DNA of 64,000 bases, from contig CAWBSY010000017.1 of assembly GCA_963791575.1 (NCBI GenBank), positions 1 through 64,000 on the forward strand, read 5' to 3'. This document shows, in pieces, positions 9,593 through 19,849 of the stretch. A program made the position numbers and the translations under genes. The notes beneath the pieces were generated by a model. The model ran no database searches, had not been told where the DNA came from, and was given only the letters and a program-made list of their open reading frames with translations. How positions within the stretch are numbered: position 1 is the first letter of the stretch; every line of letters begins with the position of its first letter. The DNA comes from JAOAPG01 sp963791575. GTDB taxonomy: Bacteria; Acidobacteriota; Terriglobia; Terriglobales; Acidobacteriaceae.

Positions 9593-10555
9593 TTATCGAT
9601 TTTCGAACGCCAGGTCTTGCCAGCCGACTGCCCACTTCAAAACTGCCTTCCATTTCGTAACAGAAAACCGGAGAGATGTTTTCCTTCTTCTCAGAATCTC
9701 GAAAGGAAGCAGTAGTCCGAGGATTGCCAATCTCATCAGCGCAACAAAGCCCATCACTATGCGGTAGGTGAAGCCGTATACTCCACCCCGCATCTTTCGA
9801 AACAATCTCAGCATCGCCCGGTATTTCATGATGGTTGCCCAGTAACTCACGCTCTGCCGCGAACTGCTGCGCCCTCCATGATGAATAATGGCAGTCTCGC
9901 CCACGTAATAATTAGTAAATCCGGCGCGCTTAAGCTTGTAATTCAAGTCCAGATCTTCGGCGTACATGAAATACTCTTCGCTGTACATTCCAACCTTCTC
10001 GAATGTCTCTCGCCGGAGCAACATGCACGCCCCCGGAATCACGTCTACTTTCATGATTTCCACACTGTCAGAAAAAAGAGGAGCGATTCCCCAAAGTGAG
10101 CAATGTGGCCAGCGAAGTCGCAGGTATTCCGCGTCCAGTGCCTGATTCAGGATGGTCGGAAACTTTTGTATCGAACTTAGTTGAACAGAAAGATCTGTAT
10201 TGAGTAATTTGCATCCGACAATGCCGGCGTCCGGTAAAGACCTAATGTGCTCCATCATGATGTCGATGGAAGGCGCTATTAATTTGGTATCCGGATTCAG
10301 GAGAAGCACGTACTTGCCCTTCGAATGCAAGAATCCAACATTGTTGGCGCCAGCAAAGCCAAGATTTTTAGCGCTCTTTATGACTGTGATCTCCGGAAAT
10401 TGCTGCTGCAAAGAATCGACTCCGCCTTCTGGCGAGGCATTGTCCACAACTAGGATTTCAAACGAAACTTGGTGAGTGTGTTCTTTAACGCTGGCAATGG
10501 ATTCGCGCAAATAATCCAGCGAGTTCCAGTTCACATAAATGATCGAGAGTTCCAT
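9593..10555 (-). CDS. family 2 glycosyltransferase
   Basis: A 320-residue GT-A fold enzyme. It has the start MELSIIYVNWNSLDYL, the donor-site VVDNASPEGG at about 36-45, the metal-site region LLNPDTKL at about 88-95, and the acceptor-site motif EDLDLNYKLKRAG. The order is that of rhamnosyltransferase-like GT2 proteins. A hydrophobic stretch near residues 260-285 (IVMGFVALMRLAILGLLLPF) suggests membrane association. It should add one residue of the repeat unit. It is separated by 11 bases from the next upstream GT2 gene, so the two are probably translated together. Confidence 0.87.
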   Translation of the reverse strand: MELSIIYVNWNSLDYLRESIASVKEHTHQVSFEILVVDNASPEGGVDSLQQQFPEITVIKSAKNLGFAGANNVGFLHSKGKYVLLLNPDTKLIAPSIDIMMEHIRSLPDAGIVGCKLLNTDLSVQLSSIQKFPTILNQALDAEYLRLRWPHCSLWGIAPLFSDSVEIMKVDVIPGACMLLRRETFEKVGMYSEEYFMYAEDLDLNYKLKRAGFTNYYVGETAIIHHGGRSSSRQSVSYWATIMKYRAMLRLFRKMRGGVYGFTYRIVMGFVALMRLAILGLLLPFEILRRRKTSLRFSVTKWKAVLKWAVGWQDLAFENR

Positions 10556-10566
10556 CGAAAGAAGTT

Positions 10567-11445
10567 TTACTTCCAGATCGTTTCTCTACCGCTGAGCTTG
10601 GCGAGTTGCTGACCTTGAAGATAGCGAATCAATTTAGGATCATCGACTTGAGGAATACGTTGAAAGTAAGCCGAAACATATCCGTAAAGTAAAGCCAGGG
10701 CTCCGAGTATGTAAGGCCGTTGCCGGAGCCGGGCGACAGCTTTAGCAAAAAGAAACAAAGGATGGTAGCCGGAGACGTAGTCGGTCTTTCCGTTCTTTAC
10801 TATGCCGCCCCACTTTCCGTAGGCGGCTCCTGTCCAGCGGTGATGATTTACTTGTAAATCGTGGAAGCTCATCGACTTCCAGCCGAGCATGTTCGCTTTC
10901 ACTTCGTCTAAAGTGTCGGAACCAGGGCCGACCCAAAGTCCCCCGAGAGCGTCCCAGCAGGCTTTTTTATAGACTTTTGTCCCACCTCGGACGTGAAAAG
11001 TTGGGTGACCTTCCAAAGTTTTTTGCCCATTTTCAATGTGATAGAGGAAGCCTCCGGCGATGCCAAGTTTAGGATTTTCGACGAATTTACCGAACATGGC
11101 TTCGAAATAATTGGGCTCGAAGGAAAGGTCTCCGTCGAGTTTGCACATGAAATCCCAATTCTTGCAGGTGAGCGCGTTGAAGCCTTCATAGAATGCCTCG
11201 ATAATGCCTGCGCCCCACTTACGGAATCCGCGGTCTTTTCGGTGAACGGCGCGAATCCAGGAATACTTTCGGGCATACTCGTCGATGATCTCTCCGGTGC
11301 GGTCTTTTGATCCATCGTCGACAATGACATACTCCGCAGGACGAATCGTCTGGCGAAGCATGCTCTCGACCGTCAGCGGCAAGTACTCTTCTTCATCGCG
11401 AACGGGAGTGATGACGACGTATTTGGTAGGGTTTTGCTCAGACAT
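10567..11445 (-). CDS. family 2 glycosyltransferase
   Basis: Start chosen at Met MSEQNPTKYVVITPV (11445), because the longer frame would run into the preceding methyltransferase gene. It contains VIVDDGSKDRTGEI, the metal-binding KLDGDLSF motif, and the C-terminal DTLDEVKANMLGW, all of the GT2 fold. Length is about 292 residues. It acts in the cytoplasm on the lipid-linked glycan. It has no long membrane segments apart from a mild hydrophobic stretch near the end (ILGALALLYGYVSAYF). Confidence 0.85.
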   Translation of the reverse strand: MSEQNPTKYVVITPVRDEEEYLPLTVESMLRQTIRPAEYVIVDDGSKDRTGEIIDEYARKYSWIRAVHRKDRGFRKWGAGIIEAFYEGFNALTCKNWDFMCKLDGDLSFEPNYFEAMFGKFVENPKLGIAGGFLYHIENGQKTLEGHPTFHVRGGTKVYKKACWDALGGLWVGPGSDTLDEVKANMLGWKSMSFHDLQVNHHRWTGAAYGKWGGIVKNGKTDYVSGYHPLFLFAKAVARLRQRPYILGALALLYGYVSAYFQRIPQVDDPKLIRYLQGQQLAKLSGRETIWK

Positions 11446-11461
11446 CAGAGTGTAATGAACG

Positions 11462-12210
11462 CTAGCGTTTTTTGCCGCCAAATATGAGAGTCCCATAGTG
11501 CCAGTCTGGTGCCCATCCCGATTCGCGAGGAACTATTTTGCGAATAATTTCATCGAAGCCTTCTAGATATGGCTCAAACCAATTCGCGTCAAGTGTAATC
11601 GGATGACCAGTTTGCAGTCCCTGTGGTTGTCTCCTAAAGTCATCTTCATTCGTCAAATCTTGGCCTATCAGCACGAAGCCGCCAGGCTTAATCACTCGGA
11701 GAAGGTTCGACATACAGAGTCCCGCATCTTGGACATGGTCAAGAACATTAATCATCACCGCTAAATCAAAGTAGTCGTTGGCAAAAGGTAGCTCTTCGAG
11801 TGGGTGGTCATCGATGCAGCAGGCAGCGTCACGGTACATCTCGGTCACGAAAGTCATCTTGAACCCGATGTAGGTGCGGATCAATGGGTCGCACAAGAAA
11901 ATGTGATCAGGTTTGCAGACTGAGCGAATCACCCGTAGGTTGGTATATGGACCACAGCCGACCTCTAACGCATTGTCAACCCTCGCTGGAAGAAAGTTGT
12001 AGTCATTAAACTTTTCCTTCCACCATTGATTCCTGTCATCTCCGCGATATTTGTCAACGACTCCAAATAAGGATAGCAAACGCCAAATATGATTTTTCCA
12101 TAACGCGCCAGTCCCTTTTGGTCGCGTAGCCAATGTTGCTTCTCCCAAACCTGAGCTGCTTGCCAGCGCTCGTGGTCAACCTTATTACAAAGCATTTTCT
12201 CTTTTAGCAT
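11462..12210 (-). CDS. SAM-dependent methyltransferase, one frameshift
   Basis: Two frames join into one class I methyltransferase of about 249 residues. The N-terminal frame starts at 12210 (MLKEKMLCNKVDHERW) and leads to GLARYGK; the other frame continues NHIWRLLSLFGVVDKYRG. The break is at an A5 run (12093-12097 on the plus strand as T5); six bases there would restore YGKNHIW. The SAM-binding motif is NALEVGCGPYTNL, followed by VMINVLDHVQDAG and GGFVLIGQDL. It probably methylates a sugar or end group of the polymer. Neighbours are a Wzy-like polymerase upstream and a GT2 gene downstream. Confidence 0.78.
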
Positions 12211-12247
12211 GCTACGTCCCTCGAATTGTAAAATCGGCGGAAATACA

Positions 12248-13669
12248 CTAGCTCAACGCCAAGGAGTCGTACGCCGTGGCGCTTGGCAACACTGCTGGAA
12301 GTACCGGAACAAGGCAAGAATCTGAGTGACTTGCCTCGGACTGTATCTTTGTGGCGCGCTTTTTCTTCGTTGGGGAAACCGTGGCGACACAGATCATTGC
12401 CAGTAGGGCAAACCAGCTCACCTTTGATTGATCGAAATAGTTCACACCGAAGAAAGCAGTTAAATGGGCAAATAAAGCAACGCCTAAAAACCAGACCATC
12501 CATTCTTGTCTGCTGTGTCCAGCCACCGCTCTCCGGGTTCTTCCAAGCCTCCCAAACATACGTGTAATCATCGTAATGAACAAAACGAAGGCCGCCAAAC
12601 CCCCAGTTTCGCCAATATTTACGTACTGGTTCTGCGCATCCCACATATCGAATCCCCAGTTAGCGGTATTGTTGGTTCCGACGAGCCACCACTCACCGAA
12701 ATGCCTTATGAATTGATCTACAAGTTCGGCGCGATGATACCCGGAAGAACCGCCAGTCAAATCGATGTGAGCGATTACAAACCAAACCGGCGCCTTCATA
12801 ACCAGGGCCAAGCCTATTAGCGTGATCACAATGCCCCAACGAACCATTCTCATCTTCTTGCGTATTGGCCAAAGACATATTCCCAGAATCCCGGCAACAT
12901 ACGCCAACAACGGTGTGCTCGACTGAGATGTGATCGTCATGACGGTCGAACCAACCAAACCGACCGCTGCCATCACTTTAGATTTTCCACTCTTCCACAG
13001 CATGATAAAAAGTGGGAGCAAAGTCCCGGCGAAGGTACCGGCCATCAAGGCGTGCTGAAATACCCCTTGAGAGCGTATCTTCCCTTCCCGGATATCCGGA
13101 ACGCTCTGCACACCGCCGAGGACGCCAAATGCGTTTTGCAGAGTATATTGCTCTCGCACCATGAATATCCCCAAGACAACGGTTACGACCGCGAGAGCTT
13201 TCAAAGCTATGTAGATGTCGTTTCGATCACGGATCAAGCATCGAAGAAGAAAATAGGTGCCTAACCAGTCGATTAAAAAGCCGAGTTGATTAATTAGAGC
13301 TTGAGACTGCATGTATAAGAGAGTGACAGCCACTGCCTGAAACAACGCACATCCAAAAAACGCCTGATCGACAGAATTGAAACCGCCGGAAATAAGCGAG
13401 CCCTTCAAGTTGAACTTCATTGCTATTAGCCGGAGAAGGCCGGCTAGGACAAGGATCCGACAAACTAGCCAGTGCACCCCGCCTAAAACCACTTGTTGCC
13501 CCAGCGGGACCAGAAACGTACAAAGCAGAAATGGGACAATCACGTACTTGCGCGGTAAAACCAAAATCAAAATTATCGCGACGAGCATACCAATCAGAAC
13601 GATTGGGCTCAACAGGCTTACGGTGGCACCGCCGCCGATATCGTGGTTTTGGTTGGCATCCGCTTTCAC
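12248..13669 (-). CDS. O-antigen ligase/polymerase-like membrane protein (Wzy role)
   Basis: A 473-residue polytopic membrane protein with about ten to twelve hydrophobic segments, beginning LLSPIVLIGMLVAIILILVL, and a large loop before the late helices (HIDLTGGSSGYHRAELVD then FGEWWLVGTNNTANWG). This layout and the late loop ending in a WWLVG-like segment fit O-antigen ligase/polymerase proteins. In a Wzx/Wzy system it joins repeat units in the periplasm. The start is GTG at 13669, which overlaps the TGA of the previous gene by GTGA, a sign of translational coupling. The charged C-terminal tail of about 45 residues is unusual but has no recognised motif. Confidence 0.8.
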   Translation of the reverse strand: MKADANQNHDIGGGATVSLLSPIVLIGMLVAIILILVLPRKYVIVPFLLCTFLVPLGQQVVLGGVHWLVCRILVLAGLLRLIAMKFNLKGSLISGGFNSVDQAFFGCALFQAVAVTLLYMQSQALINQLGFLIDWLGTYFLLRCLIRDRNDIYIALKALAVVTVVLGIFMVREQYTLQNAFGVLGGVQSVPDIREGKIRSQGVFQHALMAGTFAGTLLPLFIMLWKSGKSKVMAAVGLVGSTVMTITSQSSTPLLAYVAGILGICLWPIRKKMRMVRWGIVITLIGLALVMKAPVWFVIAHIDLTGGSSGYHRAELVDQFIRHFGEWWLVGTNNTANWGFDMWDAQNQYVNIGETGGLAAFVLFITMITRMFGRLGRTRRAVAGHSRQEWMVWFLGVALFAHLTAFFGVNYFDQSKVSWFALLAMICVATVSPTKKKRATKIQSEASHSDSCLVPVLPAVLPSATAYDSLALS

Positions 13670-14637
13670 TTCTTAACTGTCATCGTTTTGCTTGGCTTAG
13701 CGAAAATCGCATGAATGCTTTCACCATCTCCGGCGAGCGCAGCGAGTGCGTTCAGAATCGGAAGAAGGGTTAAGCGGAACATCTTACGCGATGCTTTGCG
13801 AAGAAAGGTCCTAGGCCTAGCTTTAGCTAACGGCGTCCGAGGAACTCCCGCTCTTCGACACATTTCATCAAGGATATACCGCGTGCTCTGCTCAACAAAG
13901 ACTTCCCGGTGGGTCGTGACCGAGACTTCTTGCAGGCCCACTGAGCTAGCAAGATTTTTCAGTGAAGTTGGCGAAAAATGATAAAGATGCCGCGGCAGCT
14001 CTAAGGCATACCAATACGACTTGAAAATGTGGGCTCCAGCGGAATCAATGTTGGGCATCATCGCGTAAAAGATGCCGCCTGGCTTCAGCCAATACGCCAC
14101 CCGTTCGAGTATCTCTCGAGGATGATAAAGGTGTTCGAACACGTGAAAACAGGTGATCGCGTCAAAACTGTTCGGAGGAAAGGGGGCATCCAGTATGTCT
14201 CCAACAAAGACCTCTGCGCCGCTGCTGGCTTCAGCCTTTCTTGCGACCTCCTCTGACATTTCAATGCCATAAAGCTTCCATGATGGGCTCCTCATCGAGC
14301 TAAGGAAACCTCCAGAACTGCAGCCAAGATCCAAAAGTGAGCCGCCGGATTTATGTTGTGACAATACATTGCGGCGCCCTTTCCAGCGATCAGGTGAATC
14401 GCCCGCGGAGGCAACGGAGCGGTCATAGTCCGTACCGTAATGTTCACCCATTTTTTCAGGAGAAGGAGGACCGCTGAGCCATACAAGAGAACAGGCGGGG
14501 CAGCGCAGTAAACCATAGAATTGCTGTCGCCCGTGGAAGCGGTCAGGCGCCTCTAATAATTTCTCGACGTTGTCGATTCCGCAGATGGGGCATCCGGTCT
14601 TTAGAGATGTGTCAACTTCAGCGACTTCTATTTGCAT
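13666..14637 (-). CDS. zinc-ribbon class I methyltransferase
   Basis: Start chosen at MQIEVAEVDTSLKTGCPICG (14637), not at the more upstream Met that would overlap the acetyltransferase gene by 92 bases. An N-terminal zinc ribbon is visible as CPICG and, about 35 residues later, LRCPACSLVW. The SAM motif is LLDLGCSSGGFLSSM, followed by ITCFHVFEHLYHPREIL and LKPGGIFYAMMPN. Zinc-ribbon methyltransferases of this layout are common in polysaccharide and O-antigen loci. The C-terminal 60 residues are basic with a hydrophobic end. Substrate unknown. Confidence 0.82.
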   Translation of the reverse strand: MQIEVAEVDTSLKTGCPICGIDNVEKLLEAPDRFHGRQQFYGLLRCPACSLVWLSGPPSPEKMGEHYGTDYDRSVASAGDSPDRWKGRRNVLSQHKSGGSLLDLGCSSGGFLSSMRSPSWKLYGIEMSEEVARKAEASSGAEVFVGDILDAPFPPNSFDAITCFHVFEHLYHPREILERVAYWLKPGGIFYAMMPNIDSAGAHIFKSYWYALELPRHLYHFSPTSLKNLASSVGLQEVSVTTHREVFVEQSTRYILDEMCRRAGVPRTPLAKARPRTFLRKASRKMFRLTLLPILNALAALAGDGESIHAIFAKPSKTMTVKK

Positions 14638-15301
14638 CGGAACTCCTTGAAAATGATTCTTTGGAATCGCGTTCGCCGACGCGTATCCAGCGCCTGAATG
14701 CCCGATCATAGGTCTTGATCAATGTAGCGGGACTTCCAGCGATCACGCTAAGAGGAGGGAAACTTCTGGTTACGACAGAATTGGCCCCAACCACGCTGTT
14801 CTCTCCGAGGGTTAATTCTCCGGTACCGCAAAAAATAACGGAGTTGTATCCCAGCCAACAGTTCCGCCCTATGCTGATTTTTCCGCCCTCTGTGACCCCC
14901 TGGGCGTGAATGGGCATATCTGGATTCTTGTACTCATGGTTGTGATCCATTATTAGAACAGAGGGGGCGAGTAGAACGTCATCTCCGAGAAGAATTTGAT
15001 TCTTAGCCGATATCGTCGATCTCCGTCCTATTTTGCAGCCCTTGCTCAAAATGATTCTCGGATCTGATCCTTCGGATCCATGTGCGATGTTCAACCAAAC
15101 ATCCGGAGCAAGATAAACTTCATTACCCATGCTTATATATGACGACATCGCCCTCGAAATTTGGCATGAGTGATGAATTGAAATACCATTGCCAAAGCTG
15201 GCAAAGGGATATGTCATGCCCATCCAAAGGGTATTGAGCTTTGTCGACAAACGCGAGAAGAAGGATATCGGGTCCTCCTTCACTCCTTCATGGTCGGACA
15301 T
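14618..15301 (-). CDS. hexapeptide-repeat acyltransferase
   Basis: A 227-residue left-handed beta-helix transferase. Hexapeptide-type repeats run from about residue 45 to 195 (for example ILSKGCKIGRR, ISIGRNCWLGYNSVIF, LTLGENSVVGANSVV), with the catalytic-type MDHNHEY at about 115-121 and the usual end PPLSVIAGSPATLIK. It resembles serine/sugar O-acetyltransferases such as WcaF or CapG. It probably O-acetylates a sugar of the repeat unit. It lies 4 bases from the end of the flippase gene and overlaps the following methyltransferase start by about 20 bases. Confidence 0.83.
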   Translation of the reverse strand: MSDHEGVKEDPISFFSRLSTKLNTLWMGMTYPFASFGNGISIHHSCQISRAMSSYISMGNEVYLAPDVWLNIAHGSEGSDPRIILSKGCKIGRRSTISAKNQILLGDDVLLAPSVLIMDHNHEYKNPDMPIHAQGVTEGGKISIGRNCWLGYNSVIFCGTGELTLGENSVVGANSVVTRSFPPLSVIAGSPATLIKTYDRAFRRWIRVGERDSKESFSRSSDANRSR

Positions 15302-15305
15302 GCGA

Positions 15306-16879
15306 TTACTCGCTACCTTGGTGAGCTAGTGCTGGTGCCGGATCAGTTGGTTTCGGAAGAAAGGCACTGAAAAGCGCTCGACTCTCAATGGTGGTAATTG
15401 AGCCTGTCCATACAAGGATAGGCCAGGCTACGAGTAAGCAACCGAAACATATTTCCACCAACTTAAGTGTGGCAAGAAGTTGCCCGTGCAGATCCGTTGG
15501 TATAGGAACATAGGAAGCAATTAGCCCGGTGCCAAGAATCACGATGGCTGCGATGACCATTCTTCCGCTGTCCGGCAGCAAAGATTTAATTCGAAACAAA
15601 TGGAAAGTGTGTGTCAGAGCGAACAGCATAAAGAACATGCCCACGAATTCCGTAAAGGCCATGCCCGACAACACACCGCGAAACCCTAATTTATGCGCGA
15701 AAGCTACAATTAGGAGGAGTACGAGAGTTCGGACAACTTGCAAAATGTTATCGAGTAACGCTTTTCCGGAAGTCCTATAAAGCACAAAAGAAAGCATTGA
15801 GAATGCTCGCCAAAAAAATGCCAAACAGACCAATACAAATGCAACGCGAAAGGCTGGGCTGTTTTGTCCCGTCCAGGCATAGGCCATTATCGGGCCAAAT
15901 ATGCTAATAAACCCGAACGGAAGAAGCGCTAAACCAAGGGTAACCTTAAACGCTTTGATCACCAAGGCTTGCATCCTCTCAGCTGAGCCTGAAGCAAACA
16001 CCATTGTCCCACCTGAAAGTATTGGCGTGAGAAATGCGTCTTGAAGCACCACGGCAGAGGTCGCCACACGAGTTACAACCGCGTAGACACCAGACGATTC
16101 AGCTCCAAATACTTTAAGTATCGTAAATGGGATAATGGAGCCGTAAAGAACCTCCAATAGATTTAGCAATTGATAGCTTCCGGCAAAGCGGAATAACTCG
16201 AATAAAACATTTTTATCCAATGATTTAATACTAATGCGGATTTGTGGAACAACGCGGTGAGAAGCGATATAGCAGCAACCAATATATAAAAGTTCCGAAG
16301 CTCCCATTACGCTAGCCATTGCAAACAGGCCAAAACCAAAATGGAGTACAGCAACAATAGCAATCGCTTCTAGGATGGTGAGAATTGTGCTGAACTTTCG
16401 TGCAAGATCGATTCGATGACCACCCATCACAATCGCTTCGTATGCGGCACCGACATTCGCCATCATCATAATAAGAGCTAACAACGAGATGGCCCCCGCT
16501 GAGGATTCAGGAATTCTGAAGGAACACCCCCAGCTCGTGCGATGTGCTGTGAAAAATATGACAGTGGGATCAATATTGCGATTGAGACCACCAGCATGAG
16601 AGCGCATCCGGTGCTCAGAGACGGTTGGCTCTCTCATAGTCTCCGTTTCCGGTAGCTTCCGCCACATACTTCTGAAATGCTGTTTTTACCCCGACGCTTC
16701 CAAACCGCATGTAGGTTGAGGACATCATGATAATGTTCCAGATGCCGTACCCGCCCAAGCCAAGGTGGTGAATGACGATGGGTACTGGTCACCAATCGAG
16801 TCCCCATCTGCGTGAAATTGGAAAGAAACCCAAATAGGGTGTTGGTCCCAATTGAAGCCGCAAGGCTTCGGCTTGGCAT
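15306..16879 (-). CDS. Wzx-like polysaccharide flippase, three frameshifts
   Basis: Reading through three indels gives one polytopic flippase of about 525 residues. Segments are MPSRSLAASIGTNTLFGFLS (start 16879), then VPIVIHHLGLGGYGIWNIIM, then LLSTGCALMLVVSIAILIPL, then SSAGAISLLALIMMMANVG to the stop at 15306. The breaks lie near 16785, 16617 and 16505. The family moves undecaprenyl-linked repeat units across the inner membrane. Later helices such as LFRFAGSYQLLNLLEVLYG and the conserved YAVVTRVATSAVVLQDA are intact. The encoded protein is conserved across every break, so errors in the sequence are likelier than decay. It would supply the flippase of the Wzx/Wzy machine. Confidence 0.75.
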
Positions 16880-16983
16880 TTGTCCGTTTGCTTATTCATT
16901 GAACTAGAGGAGTGGGCGCCTTAAGTAAAGGCGACAGACGGCATTTAGGTCGAGGAAGAGGTCAGGTCTTAACTGCTAATCAA

Positions 16984-17026
16984 AATTGCAAAATCGCGGA
17001 CCCCGAAACCAAGTTTCGGAGCCCGC
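16984..17026 (-). terminator. stem-loop with T-rich tail after the beta-helix gene
   Basis: Arms at 16996-17008 and 17013-17026 pair almost fully. Two mismatches on the plus strand become G-U pairs on the minus-strand RNA, so the stem is best in the minus direction. The minus strand continues GATTTTGCAATTTTG. It lies 32 bases past the restored stop of the beta-helix gene at 17058 and would attenuate transcription into the flippase gene unless antitermination acts. Confidence 0.6.
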
Positions 17027-17057
17027 AGTAAGCGATTCACAGAGCTCGTCTATCGAA

Positions 17058-18729
17058 TTACTGCACGGACGCTTGGAGACCGCTGGGCGCGTTCGGCGAA
17101 TTCGCAGTTCCGTACTGATAGGCTCCCACATCCCAACAAGTTGTTGTCCCACGATTCGAGCACGAACCACCGGGCCGCGAGAGCGGAGCCCGAATATCAC
17201 CGTCGCTGGTATCTTTGACGAGTGAACCAAGGTTACCGTGCCGATGTTCATCAAGTTTGCGCCTTGCTGAATGACAGGAGAACCGGACTGCGGAGATCCG
17301 TCAGCATTCAACAAAGGATTATTGTTTTGGAGAGCATGAGAGTCGCAGTTACATGACGCTTTCCATGCGGCAAAAGATCCTGTAAAAGCTCCATTCCAAA
17401 TGAAGCAGTTATTGCCGTTCCCACACTGCGTTCCGTATAAATTATAGTCTGCAGCTACCACCTTGGTATTACTGATGTTCACTGGGTCGCCGCAATTTGT
17501 AAACGTATTATTTTCGTAGCTTACTCCGGATAAGTTCTCGAGTCCGAGACAGAGAGTGTTATCGCTATTATTTGGCCCGATAAAAGTGTTGTTATAGATC
17601 TGTTGTGTTCCGCTGTCGCCGGAAGCTATATCGACCGAACCGTTAGTATTAACTTCAGTCGTTGTACCGAGGGACCCTGACAAAATGTGAACATTGTTCC
17701 AGTATCCGAAGTTTTTCATATGGGCAGGCTGTACGAGACCCGCCTCCCTCATCAAATACAAAGCCGGTTGGGCATGCTCCCCAGTTTCCCGCGAATTGAT
17801 TGTTATACATATATACGCCATCCATCGAACTACCCGCAGTGCCGAAAAAATGCACACCATCAATGTGATAGCCACATCCAGCTGTGTCCCAAGCATTCGT
17901 ATCGTGTAGCCGATTGTCATGGAACAAAAGCGCCGGGTTCACGGCGGCATGAGCTGGACTAGTAGCGAACATCAGCGCGTGAGCAAAACCAGACATATCA
18001 TTGTTGTAGATTTCTACTCGGTATCACCATTGTTATAGGCATCGAAAAGGCACCATCCGAATTCTTGATAGTGTTCCCACTGACAACCCAATGTGAGCCC
18101 GTCATAGCAATGGCGCGCATCTGTGCCTGATCAATAGAGGTATCGTTGAAATTGCTTTTAACAAAGATGTTAAGAATGCTCAAGTTGCTGACTGTGCAGT
18201 TTTGGCATGAATAAGCATCAACGCCGGCGCTGTCTTGTTGGCTGGCGTAGGCTTCTCCATTGGCGGTGTTTTTCAGAATGCCATTCGTACCGCCATCAAT
18301 TATTACGTAGCTGCGATTGCAAATCGAGATACCACCCCCGCAACCCATTCCATTTCCTGAGGCCGCAAAATAAGGAGCTTGAACGATAGCGCCCGACTCA
18401 AACAACAACTTTATTGGATTGCCGTTTGTGCCGCTAGCTTGGAATGCAAACTCAGTCCCGCCAGCCGCAGCTGTAAAAGTCCCGCAGAGGTGGACGGTTG
18501 TGCCGGGGCCTATCTGACTGACTCCGCTGCCCCAGTTGCTTGCCGTATTGAACCAAACCGGGTTATGCGGGTTGGTGGTACAGACGCCCTGGCTGCTGCC
18601 GTCCGGGGTGACATACACGTCGGTGGCAGAGGCGGCGGCGAGAGTTGCAGCGGCGAGAGAAAAAATCACGGCCAAGGCTAAGTTTCGGAGAGGCAAATTT
18701 TTACAGCTAAACTTTCGAAGACCTTTCAC
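17058..18729 (-). CDS. secreted right-handed beta-helix protein, four frameshifts
   Basis: Start is GTG at 18729 with GGAGG 6 bases upstream. A signal peptide is clear (LAVIFSLAAATLAAASA). The mature chain has pectate-lyase-like parallel beta-helix repeats such as VSNLSILNIFV, SGNTIKNSDGAF, YNNTFIGPNN, YENNTFTNCGD. Four indels (near 18045, 18018, 17748 and 17230) interrupt it; corrected frames read DAYNNGDTEVEIYNNDMSGF and end WDVGAYQYGTANSPNAPSG with a TAA at 17058-17060. Length is about 556 residues. Such proteins may bind, cleave or epimerise polysaccharide outside the cytoplasm. Many Cys are present (CQNC, CGNGNNC), unusual for this fold. Catalytic residues are not identifiable by eye. 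Confidence 0.72.
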
Positions 18730-18940
18730 AACTGTCCTCCATTAATCGTAGTGCATGCGGTTGCCGTGATGGCGAACCGTGCTGGTAAAGATGTTCTTTT
18801 CCCAGTAGGGGGAATTCACTCACGATCTACTGGATCGCTCGTCTCTCCAGTATTTATAGAAGGAAGCATTGGCGGGTGATAGGTCTCGGCAGTACATGCC
18901 CAGATTCCAAAGGGCAGTTATGAGATTAGAAATGTGTAAT

Positions 18941-19810
18941 TTACGAGCCTTGATGGCGCAAAGAATGAGCCCACTTTTTGCCTAATTTGGCAAGGTATTG
19001 GGGATGGGCGATCCAGTCGTAGGCACCGGCCAATTTGGCGGCAAACAGGCGGTTGTCATCGCAGGAATTGACTGGAAGACGCTTAAGGAAAAACTTGTCA
19101 TTCTTGTTATCGGCACGGCCAATGGTGGTGCAGACCCCATCGGAGTATCCGGCTTGGCTTAGCTCGTTACGAAGCATTTCGCGAAATGCGCCGTCGGTTT
19201 CGGGAAACGCAAATGGATAGGCGAACGACTCAATGGCGTGGCCGAGTTCTTGCTCGATGACCTGTTTTGAGGTTGTCACTTCTTGCTGGATAGCTGGCCG
19301 ATCGAGACTATAAAGTTGGGGATGGGTGACAGTGTGCGATCCGAAAGAAATCCCCTGCTTGGCTAGTTCGCGAACCTCGCTCCAAGTGAGACACGGTTTC
19401 CCTTTGAAGCTTTGTGTGCTGTCGCCGATGTAAGAGGTCGGAAGATACATGGTTGCTGTGAGACCGTATTGATTAAGAACCGGGACGGCGTTGGTATAGA
19501 AATCCAGAAAACCATCATCAAATGTGATTACAACAGATTTCGATAAGTCGTCTGCTGATTCATTCGTCACGCGACTTGCCGCCTGTGCCGGAGTGATGGA
19601 CTGATAACTATGTTCTCGCAGATAAGCCATTTGAGAGGCAAATACCGAGGGCGTGGTTATGGTGCGGTAATAAGGATGCGCGCCATTTTCCACATCTGAT
19701 GAAACGCTATGATACATCAGGATCGGAATCGAGTTTCTGCTCCCGAACCCTGACCGCCGCATAGAACTCGCAACGTATAAGGTTGCGAGCCTATCTAAAC
19801 GAAAATCCAT
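18941..19810 (-). CDS. polysaccharide deacetylase (NodB-type)
   Basis: A 289-residue intact deacetylase. It has ILMYHSVS near the start, the catalytic and metal motif VITFDDGFLDF at about 94-104, SFGSHTVTHPQLYSL with the two metal-binding His, and ESFAYPFAFPETD. This is the standard motif order of carbohydrate esterase family 4, including PgaB-type and XrtA-associated members. No signal peptide is obvious, so action is probably cytoplasmic or at the membrane. It is separated from the beta-helix gene by 211 bases and follows the aminotransferase gene. Confidence 0.85.
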   Translation of the reverse strand: MDFRLDRLATLYVASSMRRSGFGSRNSIPILMYHSVSSDVENGAHPYYRTITTPSVFASQMAYLREHSYQSITPAQAASRVTNESADDLSKSVVITFDDGFLDFYTNAVPVLNQYGLTATMYLPTSYIGDSTQSFKGKPCLTWSEVRELAKQGISFGSHTVTHPQLYSLDRPAIQQEVTTSKQVIEQELGHAIESFAYPFAFPETDGAFREMLRNELSQAGYSDGVCTTIGRADNKNDKFFLKRLPVNSCDDNRLFAAKLAGAYDWIAHPQYLAKLGKKWAHSLRHQGS

Positions 19811-19849
19811 TTAAATCGTCCGCGCATGTGCCGGGTTGTAATATTCGTC

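Noticed and set aside
12204..12644. A 146-codon minus-strand frame over the end of the Wzy-like gene
   Set aside because: It is an alternative frame of the polymerase gene and the gap beyond it; its text has no membrane or domain character.
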